From: Veillonella_A intestinalis
GTDB lineage: Bacteria > Bacillota > Negativicutes > Veillonellales > Veillonellaceae
Length of the DNA stretch: 64,000 nucleotides
Direction of reading: 5' to 3'
Assembly: GCF_943192895.1 (NCBI RefSeq)
Contig: NZ_CALPCB010000002.1
Coordinates: 186,001 to 250,000, forward strand
Shown: one piece after another, positions 16,807 through 26,208 of the stretch
Layout: every line of letters begins with the position of its first letter
Numbering within the stretch: the stretch's first letter is position 1
Program-made: the position numbers and the translations under genes
Notes under the pieces: generated by a model
What the model was told of the DNA's origin: nothing
What the model saw: the letters and a program-made list of their open reading frames with translations, nothing else
Databases searched by the model: none

Positions 16807-18306
16807 ATGAATGAAAAATCCATACTAGCAGAGCGATTACAACAATATACGGATTTATCAGAACCACAACAGCGCCTATTATTACAAGTGGCTCAATTAT
16901 TACCATTTGGTGCTTCTTTGCCACAGCAAGAAGTTTGCATATTTACTGGCACTAACGATAAACAAATTTTAGTGTTAGGTTCCTTGAAAGACTGGCCGCA
17001 ACAGCAGCTTGATGGTGAAACTATACTGTTAAACCCTTATGAAGTGAGTTTATGGCAAGAACTATTACAACAGGGACAACCGGTTAAAGGCTTTATGGAG
17101 CGTCATTATGGCCAATTAGCTCGATTATTGGCATTTCCTATTGTAGATAATGGGGGAAAATGTATTGCTGGGTTAGCTATCATTCACAATGGCTTAGAAC
17201 CTCAAACAGATGCACTTTTATTAGCGGCTTCTGATGTCTTGGCAGAGACGACGTATATGGCCATGATTGTACCACAACAGAATCAAGATGATTTATATAA
17301 ACCCTTATCGTATCAAGATGGCATTATTATCTTTGACGAGGCTGGAATCATTTTATATGCCAATGAAGCGGCTTCTCATTTAGTGGATTTATTAGGCTTT
17401 GATCGTCGTTTATTAGGAACTTCCATTTATGGTGGCGCTTTAAAAATGAGCTGGGTTAAACAAGCGATTCGTGAACACCGTGGGTCCATTGCCGAAGAAA
17501 TTTATGGCGATATTATCGTAGAACAAACAATACTACCTATTACAGGTAGTAGTCGTACTAAACGAAGTTTTTTATTTTTAAAAGATAAAACAGCCTTACG
17601 CCGTAAGGAACAAGAATTATTGGTAAAAAATTCTGTTATAAAAGAAATACACCATCGAGTAAAAAATAATCTACAAACTGTGGCCGGCTTACTACGTATG
17701 GAAGCTCGTCGTTCTGACTCAGAGCAAGTGAAAAAAGCACTTCAAGAAGGGGTAAGTCGTATTGAAAGCATGGCCTTAGTCCATGAAGTAATTTCTCATT
17801 ATGAAGAAGATTATATTGATTTACGAACTATTGCCGAAGAGCTCATTCGACTTTTAAAACGAGCTTTATTACAAGCTGATGATGTAATTAACTGTGAATA
17901 TATAGGACCACCTATTTTATTGTCGTCTCATCGAGCGGGCTACATATCTCTCATTTTAAATGAACTAATTTCTAATAGCTTTGAACACGGCTTTGCTCTT
18001 GGTCGTTCTGCCTTATTAGCTAAACGAACTACCGCAATTACAGATGATATAAATAACTTAACTTCGCAAAATATACCAACTTTAGAAATACAAGGGAGCA
18101 TACAGTCAGGTTTGATTACCCTAAGGGTTAGTGATAATGGACAGGGTTTACCTGCAGATTTTGACAGTATAGCTTCTAGTAGACTAGGCTTACAAATAAT
18201 AAAAAATTTAGTCACTAATGAACTTGCTGGTACTTTTCAAATTGGACCAGGTGAGATTAAAGGTACTGTAGTTATAATTCAATTTCCAGAAGAGACTGAA
18301 TTATAA
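16807..18306 (+). CDS. PdtaS-type sensor histidine kinase (HisKA_2 family)
   Basis: 499 aa with no membrane segment, so a cytosolic sensor. An N-terminal GAF-like region (about 20-160) and a PAS-like region (about 170-265) precede a HisKA_2 dimerisation domain with the motif IHHRVKNNLQ (H282 the likely phosphorylated residue) and a HATPase domain with NELISNSFEHG and DNGQGLP. This architecture is that of PdtaS/EutW-type kinases, which signal to ANTAR antiterminators. The ANTAR regulator is encoded 61 bases downstream. The signal sensed is not evident. It follows tsaD by 10 bases. Confidence 0.88.
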   Translation: MNEKSILAERLQQYTDLSEPQQRLLLQVAQLLPFGASLPQQEVCIFTGTNDKQILVLGSLKDWPQQQLDGETILLNPYEVSLWQELLQQGQPVKGFMERHYGQLARLLAFPIVDNGGKCIAGLAIIHNGLEPQTDALLLAASDVLAETTYMAMIVPQQNQDDLYKPLSYQDGIIIFDEAGIILYANEAASHLVDLLGFDRRLLGTSIYGGALKMSWVKQAIREHRGSIAEEIYGDIIVEQTILPITGSSRTKRSFLFLKDKTALRRKEQELLVKNSVIKEIHHRVKNNLQTVAGLLRMEARRSDSEQVKKALQEGVSRIESMALVHEVISHYEEDYIDLRTIAEELIRLLKRALLQADDVINCEYIGPPILLSSHRAGYISLILNELISNSFEHGFALGRSALLAKRTTAITDDINNLTSQNIPTLEIQGSIQSGLITLRVSDNGQGLPADFDSIASSRLGLQIIKNLVTNELAGTFQIGPGEIKGTVVIIQFPEETEL

Positions 18307-18367
18307 CGAAGCTTTAAAAGTGAGGTAATAGAAAAGTTAATAGTGAGTTAAAATTGAGGAGAATGTC

Positions 18368-18943
18368 ATGAGAGTCCTTATTGTAGATGACGAATCTTTA
18401 ATTCGTATGGATATACGCGATCAATTAGAAGCGGCAGGCTATGAAGTAATTGGGGAAGGTAAAAATGGGGTCGAAGCCCTTGCTAAAGCAAAAAGTTTAA
18501 AACCTGATGTGATTGTAATGGATGTTAAAATGCCAGAATTAGACGGCATTGAAGCGGCTCGACAAATTCGCCATAATCAGTGGGGACCGGTTGTACTACT
18601 AACAGCCTATAGTCAGCAAGATTTAGTCAAAAAAGCTGGCCAGTCGGGCGTATATGGCTATTTGATTAAGCCTGTGCGAGAAGATCAACTCATTCCTACT
18701 TTAGAAATGGCGTATCATCGGTATACCGAAGAGCAAACCTTAAAAACCAACATTGAGGCCTTAGAAAATACCTTAGAAGAAAGAAAATTAATTGCGAAAG
18801 CGACGGGAATTTTACAAAATCTTTATAAAATAAGTGAAGACGACGCCTATAAACGTTTGCGCTCTTTTAGTATGGATAAACACATAACAATTGTTGAAAC
18901 TTGTCAAAAAATTATAGCCGCCGCTAAAAAGAGCAGTGTATAA
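18368..18943 (+). CDS. ANTAR-domain response regulator/antiterminator (PdtaR-type)
   Basis: 191 aa. The receiver domain (1-118) has D7/D8, phosphoacceptor D52 in MDVKMPELDG, T79 and K101. The C-terminal helical region (about 125-187) ends with GILQNLYKISEDDAYKRLRSFSMD, the ANTAR RNA-binding signature. Such proteins bind paired hexaloop hairpins in leader RNAs and prevent termination. Its partner kinase is immediately upstream. No obvious paired ANTAR hairpins are seen in this window, so the target transcripts lie elsewhere. TTGAGGAGAATGTC precedes the ATG. Confidence 0.92.
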   Translation: MRVLIVDDESLIRMDIRDQLEAAGYEVIGEGKNGVEALAKAKSLKPDVIVMDVKMPELDGIEAARQIRHNQWGPVVLLTAYSQQDLVKKAGQSGVYGYLIKPVREDQLIPTLEMAYHRYTEEQTLKTNIEALENTLEERKLIAKATGILQNLYKISEDDAYKRLRSFSMDKHITIVETCQKIIAAAKKSSV

Positions 18944-18957
18944 GCACTGCTTTTTTT
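18926..18957 (+). terminator. Terminator overlapping the end of the ANTAR regulator gene
   Basis: GCAGTG (18933-18938) pairs with CACTGC (18945-18950), extended by A/T pairs, and ends in TTTTTTT. The stop codon is in the loop. Confidence 0.85.
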
Positions 18958-18990
18958 AGTGACAAAAAGTCAAAAAATCAAAAATAATAC

Positions 18991-19018
18991 TTGCAATTAT
19001 TTTCAATTCGGATATAAT
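18991..19018 (+). promoter_or_regulatory. groESL promoter
   Basis: -35 TTGCAA (18991-18996) and -10 TATAAT (19013-19018) at 16-bp spacing lie immediately upstream of the CIRCE operator. Confidence 0.8.
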
Positions 19019-19029
19019 AATACTTGTAG

Positions 19030-19056
19030 TTAGCACTCGAGGTTAGTGAGTGCTAA
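19030..19056 (+). promoter_or_regulatory. CIRCE operator (HrcA binding site)
   Basis: Perfect 9-9-9 inverted repeat: TTAGCACTC (19030-19038), 9-base spacer, GAGTGCTAA (19048-19056). It is the canonical HrcA operator, so groESL should be repressed by HrcA and induced by heat or unfolded protein. hrcA itself is not in the window. Confidence 0.97.
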
Positions 19057-19101
19057 CAAAATAAAAATTTACAATCCATTAGTTCAAAGGAGAGATTGAC
19101 A

Positions 19102-19383
19102 ATGATGAAACCTTTAGGCGACCGTGTTATAATTCGTGTCCTTGAAAAAGAAGAAAAAACAAAAAGTGGCATCTTTTTACCAGATACAGCAAAAGAAAAA
19201 CCTTCCGAAGGTGAAGTAGTAGCTGTTGGCGCTGGTAAAGTATATGACAATGGTCAACGTGTTGCTCCTGAAGTAGCTGTTGGTGACAAAGTAATGTTCT
19301 CCAAATATGCCGGTACAGAAGTTAAAATTGATGGTGTAGATCATCTAGTAATTAGCGAACGTGATATTTTAGCTATTTTATAA
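19102..19383 (+). CDS. groS: Co-chaperonin GroES
   Basis: 93 aa co-chaperonin that caps the GroEL chamber. The sequence KPLGDRVIIRV, the mobile loop KSGIFLPDTAKEKPSEG and the ending EVKIDGVDHLVISERDILAIL are standard GroES. An in-frame TTG at 19096 is only three bases from the GGAG site; the ATG at 19102 has a normal 9-base spacing and is preferred. It is controlled by the CIRCE element upstream and co-transcribed with groL. Confidence 0.96.
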   Translation: MMKPLGDRVIIRVLEKEEKTKSGIFLPDTAKEKPSEGEVVAVGAGKVYDNGQRVAPEVAVGDKVMFSKYAGTEVKIDGVDHLVISERDILAIL

Positions 19384-19458
19384 TCTAGCAAGTAGCTACT
19401 ATATATTCACTAATTTATATATTGAGGTTATGTAATTAACCTTAGGAGGTAATAGATT

Positions 19459-21087
19459 ATGGCAAAAGAAATTCTTTTTAATGAAGACGCTCGTCGTGCT
19501 TTAGGCCGCGGCGTAGATGCATTAGCAAATGCAGTAAAAGTAACCTTAGGACCAAAAGGTCGTAATGTAGTATTAGATAAAAAATTTGGTGCACCTACTA
19601 TCACTAATGACGGTGTTACTATTGCTCGTGATATTGAACTTGCTGATCCATTTGAAAATATGGGCGCACAACTTGTAAAAGAAGTTGCTACCAAAACAAA
19701 TGACGTAGCTGGTGATGGTACAACTACAGCTACTGTATTAGCACAAGCTATGATTCAAGAAGGTATGCGCAATGTAGCAGCTGGTGCTAATCCAATGATC
19801 TTGAAAAAAGGTATTGAATTAGCTGTAAAAACTTTGGTAGAAGAAATTAAGAAAAAATCGATTAAAGTAAACGGTAAAGCTGATATTGCACAAGTAGCCT
19901 CTGTATCCGCTGGCGATTCTGAAATCGGTGGTCTTATTGCAGAAGCTATGGAAAAAGTTGGCAATGACGGCGTAATTACTGTTGAAGAATCTAAAGGTTT
20001 GCAAACAGATCTTTCTGTAGTAGAAGGTATGCAATTTGATCGTGGCTACATTTCTCCTTACATGGTAACTGATCCAGATAAAATGGAAGCTGTTATGAAT
20101 GAACCATACATCTTGATTACAGATCGTAAAATCAGTGCTATTGCTGATATGTTACCAACACTTGAAAAAGTTGTAAAACAAGGTAAAGAATTATTGATTA
20201 TTGCTGAAGATCTTGATGGTGAAGCATTAGCTACATTAGTAGTTAATAAATTGCGTGGTACTTTCAAAGCAGTAGCTGTTAAAGCTCCTGGTTTTGGTGA
20301 CCGCCGTAAAGCAATGCTTGAAGATATTGCTATTTTAACTGGTGGTACTGTAATCACTGAAGATATGGGCCGTAAATTAGATAGCGTTGAATTAGAAGAC
20401 CTTGGTACAGCTCATCAAGTACGTGTAACTAAAGACGAAACTGTAATTATTGATGGTGCTGGCGATAATACAGCTATTAAACAGCGTGTAGGCCAAATTA
20501 AAGGTCAAATTGATGAAACAACATCTGAATTTGATAAAGAAAAATTACAAGAGCGTTTAGCAAAATTAGCTGGTGGTGTAGCTGTTATCGAAGTTGGTGC
20601 GGCTACTGAAGTTGAATTGAAAGATAAAAAACTTCGCATTGAAGATGCTTTAAATGCAACTCGTGCAGCTGTTGAAGAAGGTATTGTAGCTGGTGGTGGC
20701 ACAACCTTAATTGACATCTTACCTGCTCTTGAAACTTTAAAAGAAGAAGGGGATGTACAAACTGGTATTAACCTTGTAAAACGCGCTGTTGAAGAACCAC
20801 TTCGCCAGATTGCTTATAATGCTGGTTTAGAAGGTTCTGTTGTAGTTGAACGTGTTAAAAATACAGATTCTGGCGTAGGCTTCAATGCATTAACTGAAGA
20901 ATATGTAGATATGGTTAAAGCTGGTATCGTTGACCCTGCTAAAGTGACTCGTTCTGCTCTTCAAAATGCAGCTTCTATTGCGTCCTTAGTATTGACTACA
21001 GAAAGCATTGTAGCTGATAAAGTAGAAGAAAATGCACCAGCAGCACCTGCTATGCCTCCAATGGGTGGCATGGGCGGTATGATGTAA
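19459..21087 (+). CDS. groL: Chaperonin GroEL
   Basis: 542 aa chaperonin subunit, full length. It carries KVTLGPKGRNVVLDKKFGAPTITNDGVTIA, the ATP-binding GDGTTTATVLAQ and a C-terminal GGM-rich tail (PPMGGMGGMM). CTTAGGAGG precedes the ATG by about 10 bases. It is single-copy in the window and shares the CIRCE-controlled promoter with groS. A perfect palindromic terminator follows. Confidence 0.98.
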   Translation: MAKEILFNEDARRALGRGVDALANAVKVTLGPKGRNVVLDKKFGAPTITNDGVTIARDIELADPFENMGAQLVKEVATKTNDVAGDGTTTATVLAQAMIQEGMRNVAAGANPMILKKGIELAVKTLVEEIKKKSIKVNGKADIAQVASVSAGDSEIGGLIAEAMEKVGNDGVITVEESKGLQTDLSVVEGMQFDRGYISPYMVTDPDKMEAVMNEPYILITDRKISAIADMLPTLEKVVKQGKELLIIAEDLDGEALATLVVNKLRGTFKAVAVKAPGFGDRRKAMLEDIAILTGGTVITEDMGRKLDSVELEDLGTAHQVRVTKDETVIIDGAGDNTAIKQRVGQIKGQIDETTSEFDKEKLQERLAKLAGGVAVIEVGAATEVELKDKKLRIEDALNATRAAVEEGIVAGGGTTLIDILPALETLKEEGDVQTGINLVKRAVEEPLRQIAYNAGLEGSVVVERVKNTDSGVGFNALTEEYVDMVKAGIVDPAKVTRSALQNAASIASLVLTTESIVADKVEENAPAAPAMPPMGGMGGMM

Positions 21088-21158
21088 TCTAGATTATTTT
21101 ATACCTAGTAATAGTTAGCTCAGCTAATATGTAATTATGCTGCTACATGGCATTTAAT

Positions 21159-21198
21159 AAAATACCCACATCAATTGATGTGGGTATTTTTATTTTTT
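21159..21198 (+). terminator. groESL terminator
   Basis: Two perfect 16-base arms (21159-21174 and 21175-21190) contain the CCCACATCAA/TTGATGTGGG core and are followed by a T-rich run. Confidence 0.9.
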
Positions 21199-21207
21199 TC
21201 TATAGAA

Positions 21208-21237
21208 TTGACGAACGCCAATAAAATTAAGTATAAT
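21208..21237 (+). promoter_or_regulatory. Promoter of the diaminopimelate decarboxylase gene
   Basis: TTGACG (21208-21213) and TATAAT (21232-21237) at 18-bp spacing. The leader of about 85 bases shows no L-box riboswitch, unlike dapB. Confidence 0.75.
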
Positions 21238-21328
21238 CTTACATATACTTAAGATTCATTATTACAAAATAAAACAAGGGCTGACAATTATTACTAATTG
21301 CAAGGTCATTGAGTGAGGAGAAAGATTG

Positions 21329-22582
21329 ATGAATGAGAAAAAATTACCCATTACAGCGGCCCGTTTAGAAGAAATTATTGCTGAATATCCGACACCATTT
21401 CATTTATATGATGCACAAGGAATTGTAAATAATATTCGTCGCTTTATTAAAGCCTTTAGTTGGGCTAAAGATTTTAAAGAGTATTTTGCCGTAAAGGCAA
21501 CACCTAATCCATATATTATGCGTTTATTACAACGCGAAGGCGTAGGTGCAGACTGTTCTTCTATGGCAGAACTCGTATTGTGTGAAAAAGTTGGTATAAT
21601 GGGGAATAATATCATCTTTTCATCCAATGATACACCGTATGAAGAGTATGCCAAAGCCATGGAATTAGGGGCCATTATTAATCTTGATGACATTACTCAT
21701 GTCGCTTATTTAGAAGAACATGGTAGTTTACCTAACCGTTTAGCTTTCCGCTATAATCCAGGCTCTTTAAAGCATGGTGGTAATACAATTATTGGTCTTC
21801 CTGAAGAAGCTAAATATGGTATGATGGCAGATCAAATTATTGAAGCTATTAATTATTGCAAAACTCGTGGTGTATCCCGTTTTGGCTTACACACTATGGT
21901 AGTATCTAATGAATTAGATATCAAAGGGCTCATTGGCACAGCTGAGTTAATGTTTGATTTAGCTCTTCGTGTAAAAGAAGAAACAGGCATAGAAGTAGAT
22001 TTCATTGATTTTGGTGGCGGTATTGGTGTAGCCTATCGACCAGAAGAAACACCAGTTGACTATGAAGCCTTGAGTGCAGGGATTAAAGAAGCCTATGACC
22101 GTATGATTATAGGTAATAATCATAGCCCTATTGCCTTGGCCTTTGAATGTGGCCGTATGGTAACAGGTCCTTATGGCTATTTAGTTACAACAGCCATTCA
22201 CCATAAAAATATTTATAAAAACTATATAGGTTTAGATGCTTGTATGGCTAATTTAATGCGTCCTGCTTTATATGGTTCTTATCATCATATTACCGTAGTT
22301 GGTAAGGAAGATGCGCCCCTTAATCATGTATATGATGTAACAGGCTCACTTTGTGAAAATAATGACAAATTTGCCATTGATCGTAAATTACCGAAAATCG
22401 ATAGAGGTGATCGCATTATAATTCATGATGCAGGTGCTCATGGACATTCTATGGGGTTTAATTATAATGGTAAACTAAAATCAGCTGAACTATTATTAAA
22501 TGAAGATGGGTCCATTACTCAAATTCGTCGAGCTGAAACCTTGGATGATTTATTTGCAACATTAGATTTTACTGATTTATAA
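21329..22582 (+). CDS. lysA: Diaminopimelate decarboxylase
   Basis: 417 aa PLP enzyme converting meso-diaminopimelate to lysine. The PLP lysine lies in EYFAVKATPNP, with HTMVVSNE, DFGGGIG, ECGRMVTGPYG and CENNDKF blocks typical of fold-III decarboxylases. GAGGAG at 21315-21320 is 8 bases from the ATG at 21329; the in-frame TTG one codon earlier is less well spaced. It stands alone behind its own promoter, away from the dapB-asd-dapA operon at 36-39 kb. A related carboxynorspermidine or other PLP decarboxylase cannot be fully excluded without alignment. Confidence 0.85.
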   Translation: MNEKKLPITAARLEEIIAEYPTPFHLYDAQGIVNNIRRFIKAFSWAKDFKEYFAVKATPNPYIMRLLQREGVGADCSSMAELVLCEKVGIMGNNIIFSSNDTPYEEYAKAMELGAIINLDDITHVAYLEEHGSLPNRLAFRYNPGSLKHGGNTIIGLPEEAKYGMMADQIIEAINYCKTRGVSRFGLHTMVVSNELDIKGLIGTAELMFDLALRVKEETGIEVDFIDFGGGIGVAYRPEETPVDYEALSAGIKEAYDRMIIGNNHSPIALAFECGRMVTGPYGYLVTTAIHHKNIYKNYIGLDACMANLMRPALYGSYHHITVVGKEDAPLNHVYDVTGSLCENNDKFAIDRKLPKIDRGDRIIIHDAGAHGHSMGFNYNGKLKSAELLLNEDGSITQIRRAETLDDLFATLDFTDL

Positions 22583-22747
22583 GGAAAAACTATCATTTCT
22601 AATGATAATATGTTATAATTAAAAGGTAATTTCAAAGTTTGCCCAAAAATCACTAGTTTAATAAAGCTAATGAGAGTCATATTTTTTGATAAAATTCAAA
22701 AAATTCGATAATATAAACAAATTCATAGTAAAATAGTAGAAATTAAC

Positions 22748-22776
22748 TTGCACTGGATACAGTTAGATTGTATAAT
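22748..22776 (+). promoter_or_regulatory. suf operon promoter
   Basis: TTGCAC (22748-22753) and TATAAT (22771-22776) at 17-bp spacing give a leader of about 165 bases before sufC. The AT-rich part 22583-22747 shows nothing else I can name. Confidence 0.75.
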
Positions 22777-22811
22777 GTTTATTAGGAATAGATGTTGTAA
22801 GATTTGCTGTT

Positions 22812-22880
22812 TACCGAAGTGGTAGAATATTTTTGCTGTTAAAAGCGGTGTTTCACTTTGGTGGGATACCGCTTTTCTTA
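22812..22880 (+). promoter_or_regulatory. Structured leader (possible attenuator) of the suf operon
   Basis: A perfect 9-bp stem, AAAAGCGGT (22841-22849) with ACCGCTTTT (22868-22876), encloses an 18-base loop. Part of the loop (22854-22863) can pair over 10 bp, with two G-T wobbles, with 22812-22821 upstream. The hairpin is followed by only a weak T-run. It may be a terminator, an attenuator or an RNA-binding site; no known riboswitch class is recognised. Confidence 0.5.
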
Positions 22881-22947
22881 TAAAATCTAACGAATACATA
22901 ATATATAACTTAAAGACATAATTAAGAATAAAAGGAGTGACTGTACT

Positions 22948-23691
22948 GTGTCAGAATTACTTCGCGTAGAGAATCTACACGTGTCCGTTGAGGGCAAAGA
23001 AATCCTAAAAGGTATTGATTTAACTATTAATAAAGGTGAAATCCATGTTGTAATGGGTACTAATGGTGCTGGTAAATCCACATTAGCAAATGCTATTATG
23101 GGGAATCCTGTATATGAAGTAACCGAAGGTTCTATTACATTTGATGGTGAAGATATTACAGACGAAGCCGTAAATGATCGTGCTAAGGCTGGTATTTTTA
23201 TGTCCTTCCAAAATCCAATTGCTATTCCTGGTATTACTGTAGAAAACTTTATTAGAACATCTAAAGCTACTGTAACCGGTGAAAATGTTCGTGCGTTAGC
23301 CTTCAAAAAAGAATTAAAAGAAAAAATGGATGAATTATCCTTTGATGCATCTTATGCACAACGTTATGTTAACGAAGGCTTTAGTGGCGGTGAACGCAAA
23401 AAGAATGAAATTCTACAAATGTCCATCTTGAATCCAAAATTAGCTATGCTTGATGAAACAGACTCTGGTCTTGACGTTGATGCAGTACGTATTGTATCAG
23501 ATGGGGTTGATCGCTTCCATACTAAAGAAAATGCCGTACTTATTATTACGCATCATAACTCCATCTTACAAAAATTAAAACCAGATTTTGTACATGTTTT
23601 AATTAATGGTAAAATCGTAAAAACTGGGGACGCATCCTTAGTAGCAGACATTGAAAGCAAAGGCTACGATGCTTACAAAGCGTTAGTTTAG
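22948..23691 (+). CDS. sufC: Fe-S cluster assembly ATPase SufC
   Basis: 247 aa ABC-type ATPase of the SufBCD scaffold. Walker A is GTNGAGKS at 37-44, the signature FSGGERKKNE lies near 142-151, and Walker B is LAMLDETDSGLD. The start is GTG with AAAGGAG ten bases upstream. It is first in the five-gene operon sufC-sufB-sufD-sufS-sufU, all within 5 kb on the same strand. Confidence 0.96.
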   Translation: MSELLRVENLHVSVEGKEILKGIDLTINKGEIHVVMGTNGAGKSTLANAIMGNPVYEVTEGSITFDGEDITDEAVNDRAKAGIFMSFQNPIAIPGITVENFIRTSKATVTGENVRALAFKKELKEKMDELSFDASYAQRYVNEGFSGGERKKNEILQMSILNPKLAMLDETDSGLDVDAVRIVSDGVDRFHTKENAVLIITHHNSILQKLKPDFVHVLINGKIVKTGDASLVADIESKGYDAYKALV

Positions 23692-23700
23692 GAGGCACTC

Positions 23701-25110
23701 ATGGAAACTAGAAAAAAAACCTATGTGGAGGATATGGACCGTGGCGTCTACGATATAAAGAATGAATTTGAATATTCTTTTAAATCGAATGCAGGCCTTA
23801 CGGAAGATATTATCCGCGAAATTTGGTCAAATAAAAATGAACCGGAATGGATGCTTGACTTCCGTTTAAAATCTTTAAAAATTTATAATGAATTAGATAT
23901 TCCAACTTGGATTCCTGATATTAGCGGTCTTGATATGGCTAATATTGTTACCTATGTTAAACCAAAAGTTGACATGAAAGGTGACTGGAATGAAGTACCA
24001 GAAGATATTAAAAGCACGTTTGATCGCTTAGGGATTCCTGAAGCTGAGAAAACATCACTAGCTGGTGTTGGTGCGCAGTATGACTCTGAAGTAGTATATC
24101 ATAGTATTCAAGAAGATTTGGTAAAGCAAGGTGTTGTGTATACTGATATTGAAACAGCCCTTCATGAGCATGAAGATCTTGTACGTCAATATTTCATGAC
24201 CTTAGTTCCGCCAACGGACCACAAATTTGCAGCCTTACATGGTGCGGTTTGGTCTGGTGGGTCCTTCGTATATGTGCCAAAAGGTGTACAAGTTGACATT
24301 CCATTACAGTCCTATTTCCGCTTAAATGCGCCAGGGGCTGGTCAGTTTGAACATACCTTAATTATTATCGAAGAAGGGGCTAAAGCTCATTTCATCGAAG
24401 GTTGTTCTGCACCTAAGTATAATGTAGCTAACTTACATGCTGGTTGTGTAGAATTATTTGTTAAAGATAATGCAACCCTTCGTTATTCCACAATTGAAAA
24501 CTGGTCTAAGAATATGTATAACTTGAACACCAAACGTTCAACTGTCGGTAAAAATGGTACTATTGAATGGGTAAGTGGTTCCTTTGGTTCCAAAGTATCT
24601 TGTTTATATCCAATGAGTATCTTAGCAGGTGAAGGCGCTCACTGTGAATTTACTGGTGTAACCTTTGCTGGTGAAGGACAGTTCTTAGATACAGGTGCTA
24701 AAGTAGTTCATGTGGCTCCACATACTACATCCAATATTAATTCTAAATCCATTTCTAAGAGTGGTGGCGCTGCTATTTATCGCGGCGTGTTAAATATTGG
24801 TAAAAAAGCAGAACATGCGAAAGCTACAGTGTCTTGTGAATCCTTGATGCTAGATGAAATCTCTCAGTCCGATACAATTCCATCCATTTCTATTGAAAAT
24901 GATAATGTTGACTTAGGTCACGAAGCAAAAATCGGTCGTATTTCAGACGAAGCTATCTTCTACTTAATGACTCGTGGTATTAGTGAAGAAGAAGCTCGTG
25001 CTATGTTAGTTCGTGGTTTCGTAGAACCAATTTCTAAAGAATTACCATTGGAATACGCTGTTGAAATGAATAATTTGATTTCCTTAGAGCTTGAAGGCTC
25101 TATCGGTTAG
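23701..25110 (+). CDS. sufB: Fe-S cluster assembly scaffold SufB
   Basis: 469 aa core scaffold of the SufBCD complex. It has the family blocks MLDFRLKSL, SEVVYHS, SGGSFVYVPKGV, HFIEGCSAPKY (a likely cysteine ligand region) and a C-terminal YLMTRGISEEEARAMLVRGF. AGGAGGCACTC precedes the ATG nine bases after sufC. Nothing is unusual. Confidence 0.96.
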   Translation: METRKKTYVEDMDRGVYDIKNEFEYSFKSNAGLTEDIIREIWSNKNEPEWMLDFRLKSLKIYNELDIPTWIPDISGLDMANIVTYVKPKVDMKGDWNEVPEDIKSTFDRLGIPEAEKTSLAGVGAQYDSEVVYHSIQEDLVKQGVVYTDIETALHEHEDLVRQYFMTLVPPTDHKFAALHGAVWSGGSFVYVPKGVQVDIPLQSYFRLNAPGAGQFEHTLIIIEEGAKAHFIEGCSAPKYNVANLHAGCVELFVKDNATLRYSTIENWSKNMYNLNTKRSTVGKNGTIEWVSGSFGSKVSCLYPMSILAGEGAHCEFTGVTFAGEGQFLDTGAKVVHVAPHTTSNINSKSISKSGGAAIYRGVLNIGKKAEHAKATVSCESLMLDEISQSDTIPSISIENDNVDLGHEAKIGRISDEAIFYLMTRGISEEEARAMLVRGFVEPISKELPLEYAVEMNNLISLELEGSIG

Positions 25111-25119
25111 GAGGTACTG

Positions 25120-26169
25120 ATGAGTAACGTACTATTTAATGAACTCCCTAGACCTACTTTCCGGTGGTTAAAGGTAAATCATACGGAAGGGGTAGTTGCT
25201 ACTGGTAGTAAACCTGCGATTGTAACAGTAGATGCTAATCCGGGTGTAGTAACGGAGTTAAGTAATAATGCATTATTAAAAGCTGATTTTGAAGGGGCTG
25301 AAACAACCTCATTAGCAGCTGTTACTAATGACTATACTAAAGGTCTAGCTATTACCGTGCCTGCTGGGGCTTCTGAAAAAGTAGTCATCACCATTGATGC
25401 GGACAATGCTAGTGTAGGTGATAAAACTCGCTTAGCTATTGATGTAGCTGAGGGTGCTTCTTTAGAAGTATTATATGTAGTTAAAGGCAACGCCACTGAA
25501 GGTGGTTTAAACCTTTTAACAGAAGTAAATACTGCAGAAAATGCAAATGTAGTATTCAAAAAAGTTCAGCTATTGAATGAAGGGGTACAACAAATTGAAC
25601 ACCGTTATACAAAATTAGCTGACAACAGCCATGTTGCCTTTCTCAATGTAGAATTAGGTGGGGGCGAAAACTTCTTGCATTATACACAAGATTTAGTAGG
25701 TAAAGAAGCTCATATTGAACATGATTTAGCCTATTTAGGTGACAATGAACAGCGCTTTGACATTTCTATGTTGATGTCTCATGTAGCACCTAAGTCAGTA
25801 AGTGATATTCACGTATTAGGCGCTTTAGCCGATAATTCTAAAAAATCCTTCCGCGGTACTTTAGATTTCATTCGTGGTAGCGTAGCTGCTGAAGGGGCTG
25901 AAGAAGATACTTGTGTATTACTTGATCCAACAGTAAAATCTGTATCTTTGCCATTACTTCTTTGTAAAGAAGATAATGTAGTGGGGAATCATGCGGCTAG
26001 TGCCGGCCAATTGGATAAGACTAAATTATTCTACTTAATGAGCCGTGGTTTCAGTGAAGAAGAAGCTAAACATATCATTGTAGAATCTATGTTACGTCCA
26101 GTTATTGATCGACTCGAAGATGCTGAGTTAGAAGAAGTAGTATTAGCTGCGGTACGAGCTAAGATTTAA
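25120..26169 (+). CDS. sufD: Fe-S cluster assembly protein SufD
   Basis: 349 aa SufB paralogue. The beta-helical core has SDIHVLGALADNSKKSFRGTL-type repeats, and the C-terminus carries NHAASAGQLDKTKLFYLMSRGFSEEEAKHIIVESML, the SufB/D signature including the conserved His-Ala-Ala segment. The N-terminal region is shorter than in E. coli SufD. TAGGAGGTACTG precedes the ATG. It lies between sufB and sufS. Confidence 0.93.
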   Translation: MSNVLFNELPRPTFRWLKVNHTEGVVATGSKPAIVTVDANPGVVTELSNNALLKADFEGAETTSLAAVTNDYTKGLAITVPAGASEKVVITIDADNASVGDKTRLAIDVAEGASLEVLYVVKGNATEGGLNLLTEVNTAENANVVFKKVQLLNEGVQQIEHRYTKLADNSHVAFLNVELGGGENFLHYTQDLVGKEAHIEHDLAYLGDNEQRFDISMLMSHVAPKSVSDIHVLGALADNSKKSFRGTLDFIRGSVAAEGAEEDTCVLLDPTVKSVSLPLLLCKEDNVVGNHAASAGQLDKTKLFYLMSRGFSEEEAKHIIVESMLRPVIDRLEDAELEEVVLAAVRAKI

Positions 26170-26208
26170 TTGGGCCGTAGTAATAAGATAGAATAGAGAA
26201 GGTGTATT

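Noticed and set aside
21241..21328. L-box riboswitch upstream of lysA
   Set aside because: The leader of about 85 bases is too short and lacks the GATAGAGG and CGCCGAAG signatures seen upstream of dapB.
22887..23306. 139-aa open frame on the - strand opposite sufC
   Set aside because: Antisense shadow of the SufC Walker A region; low-complexity Ser/Ile-rich translation, no start signals.
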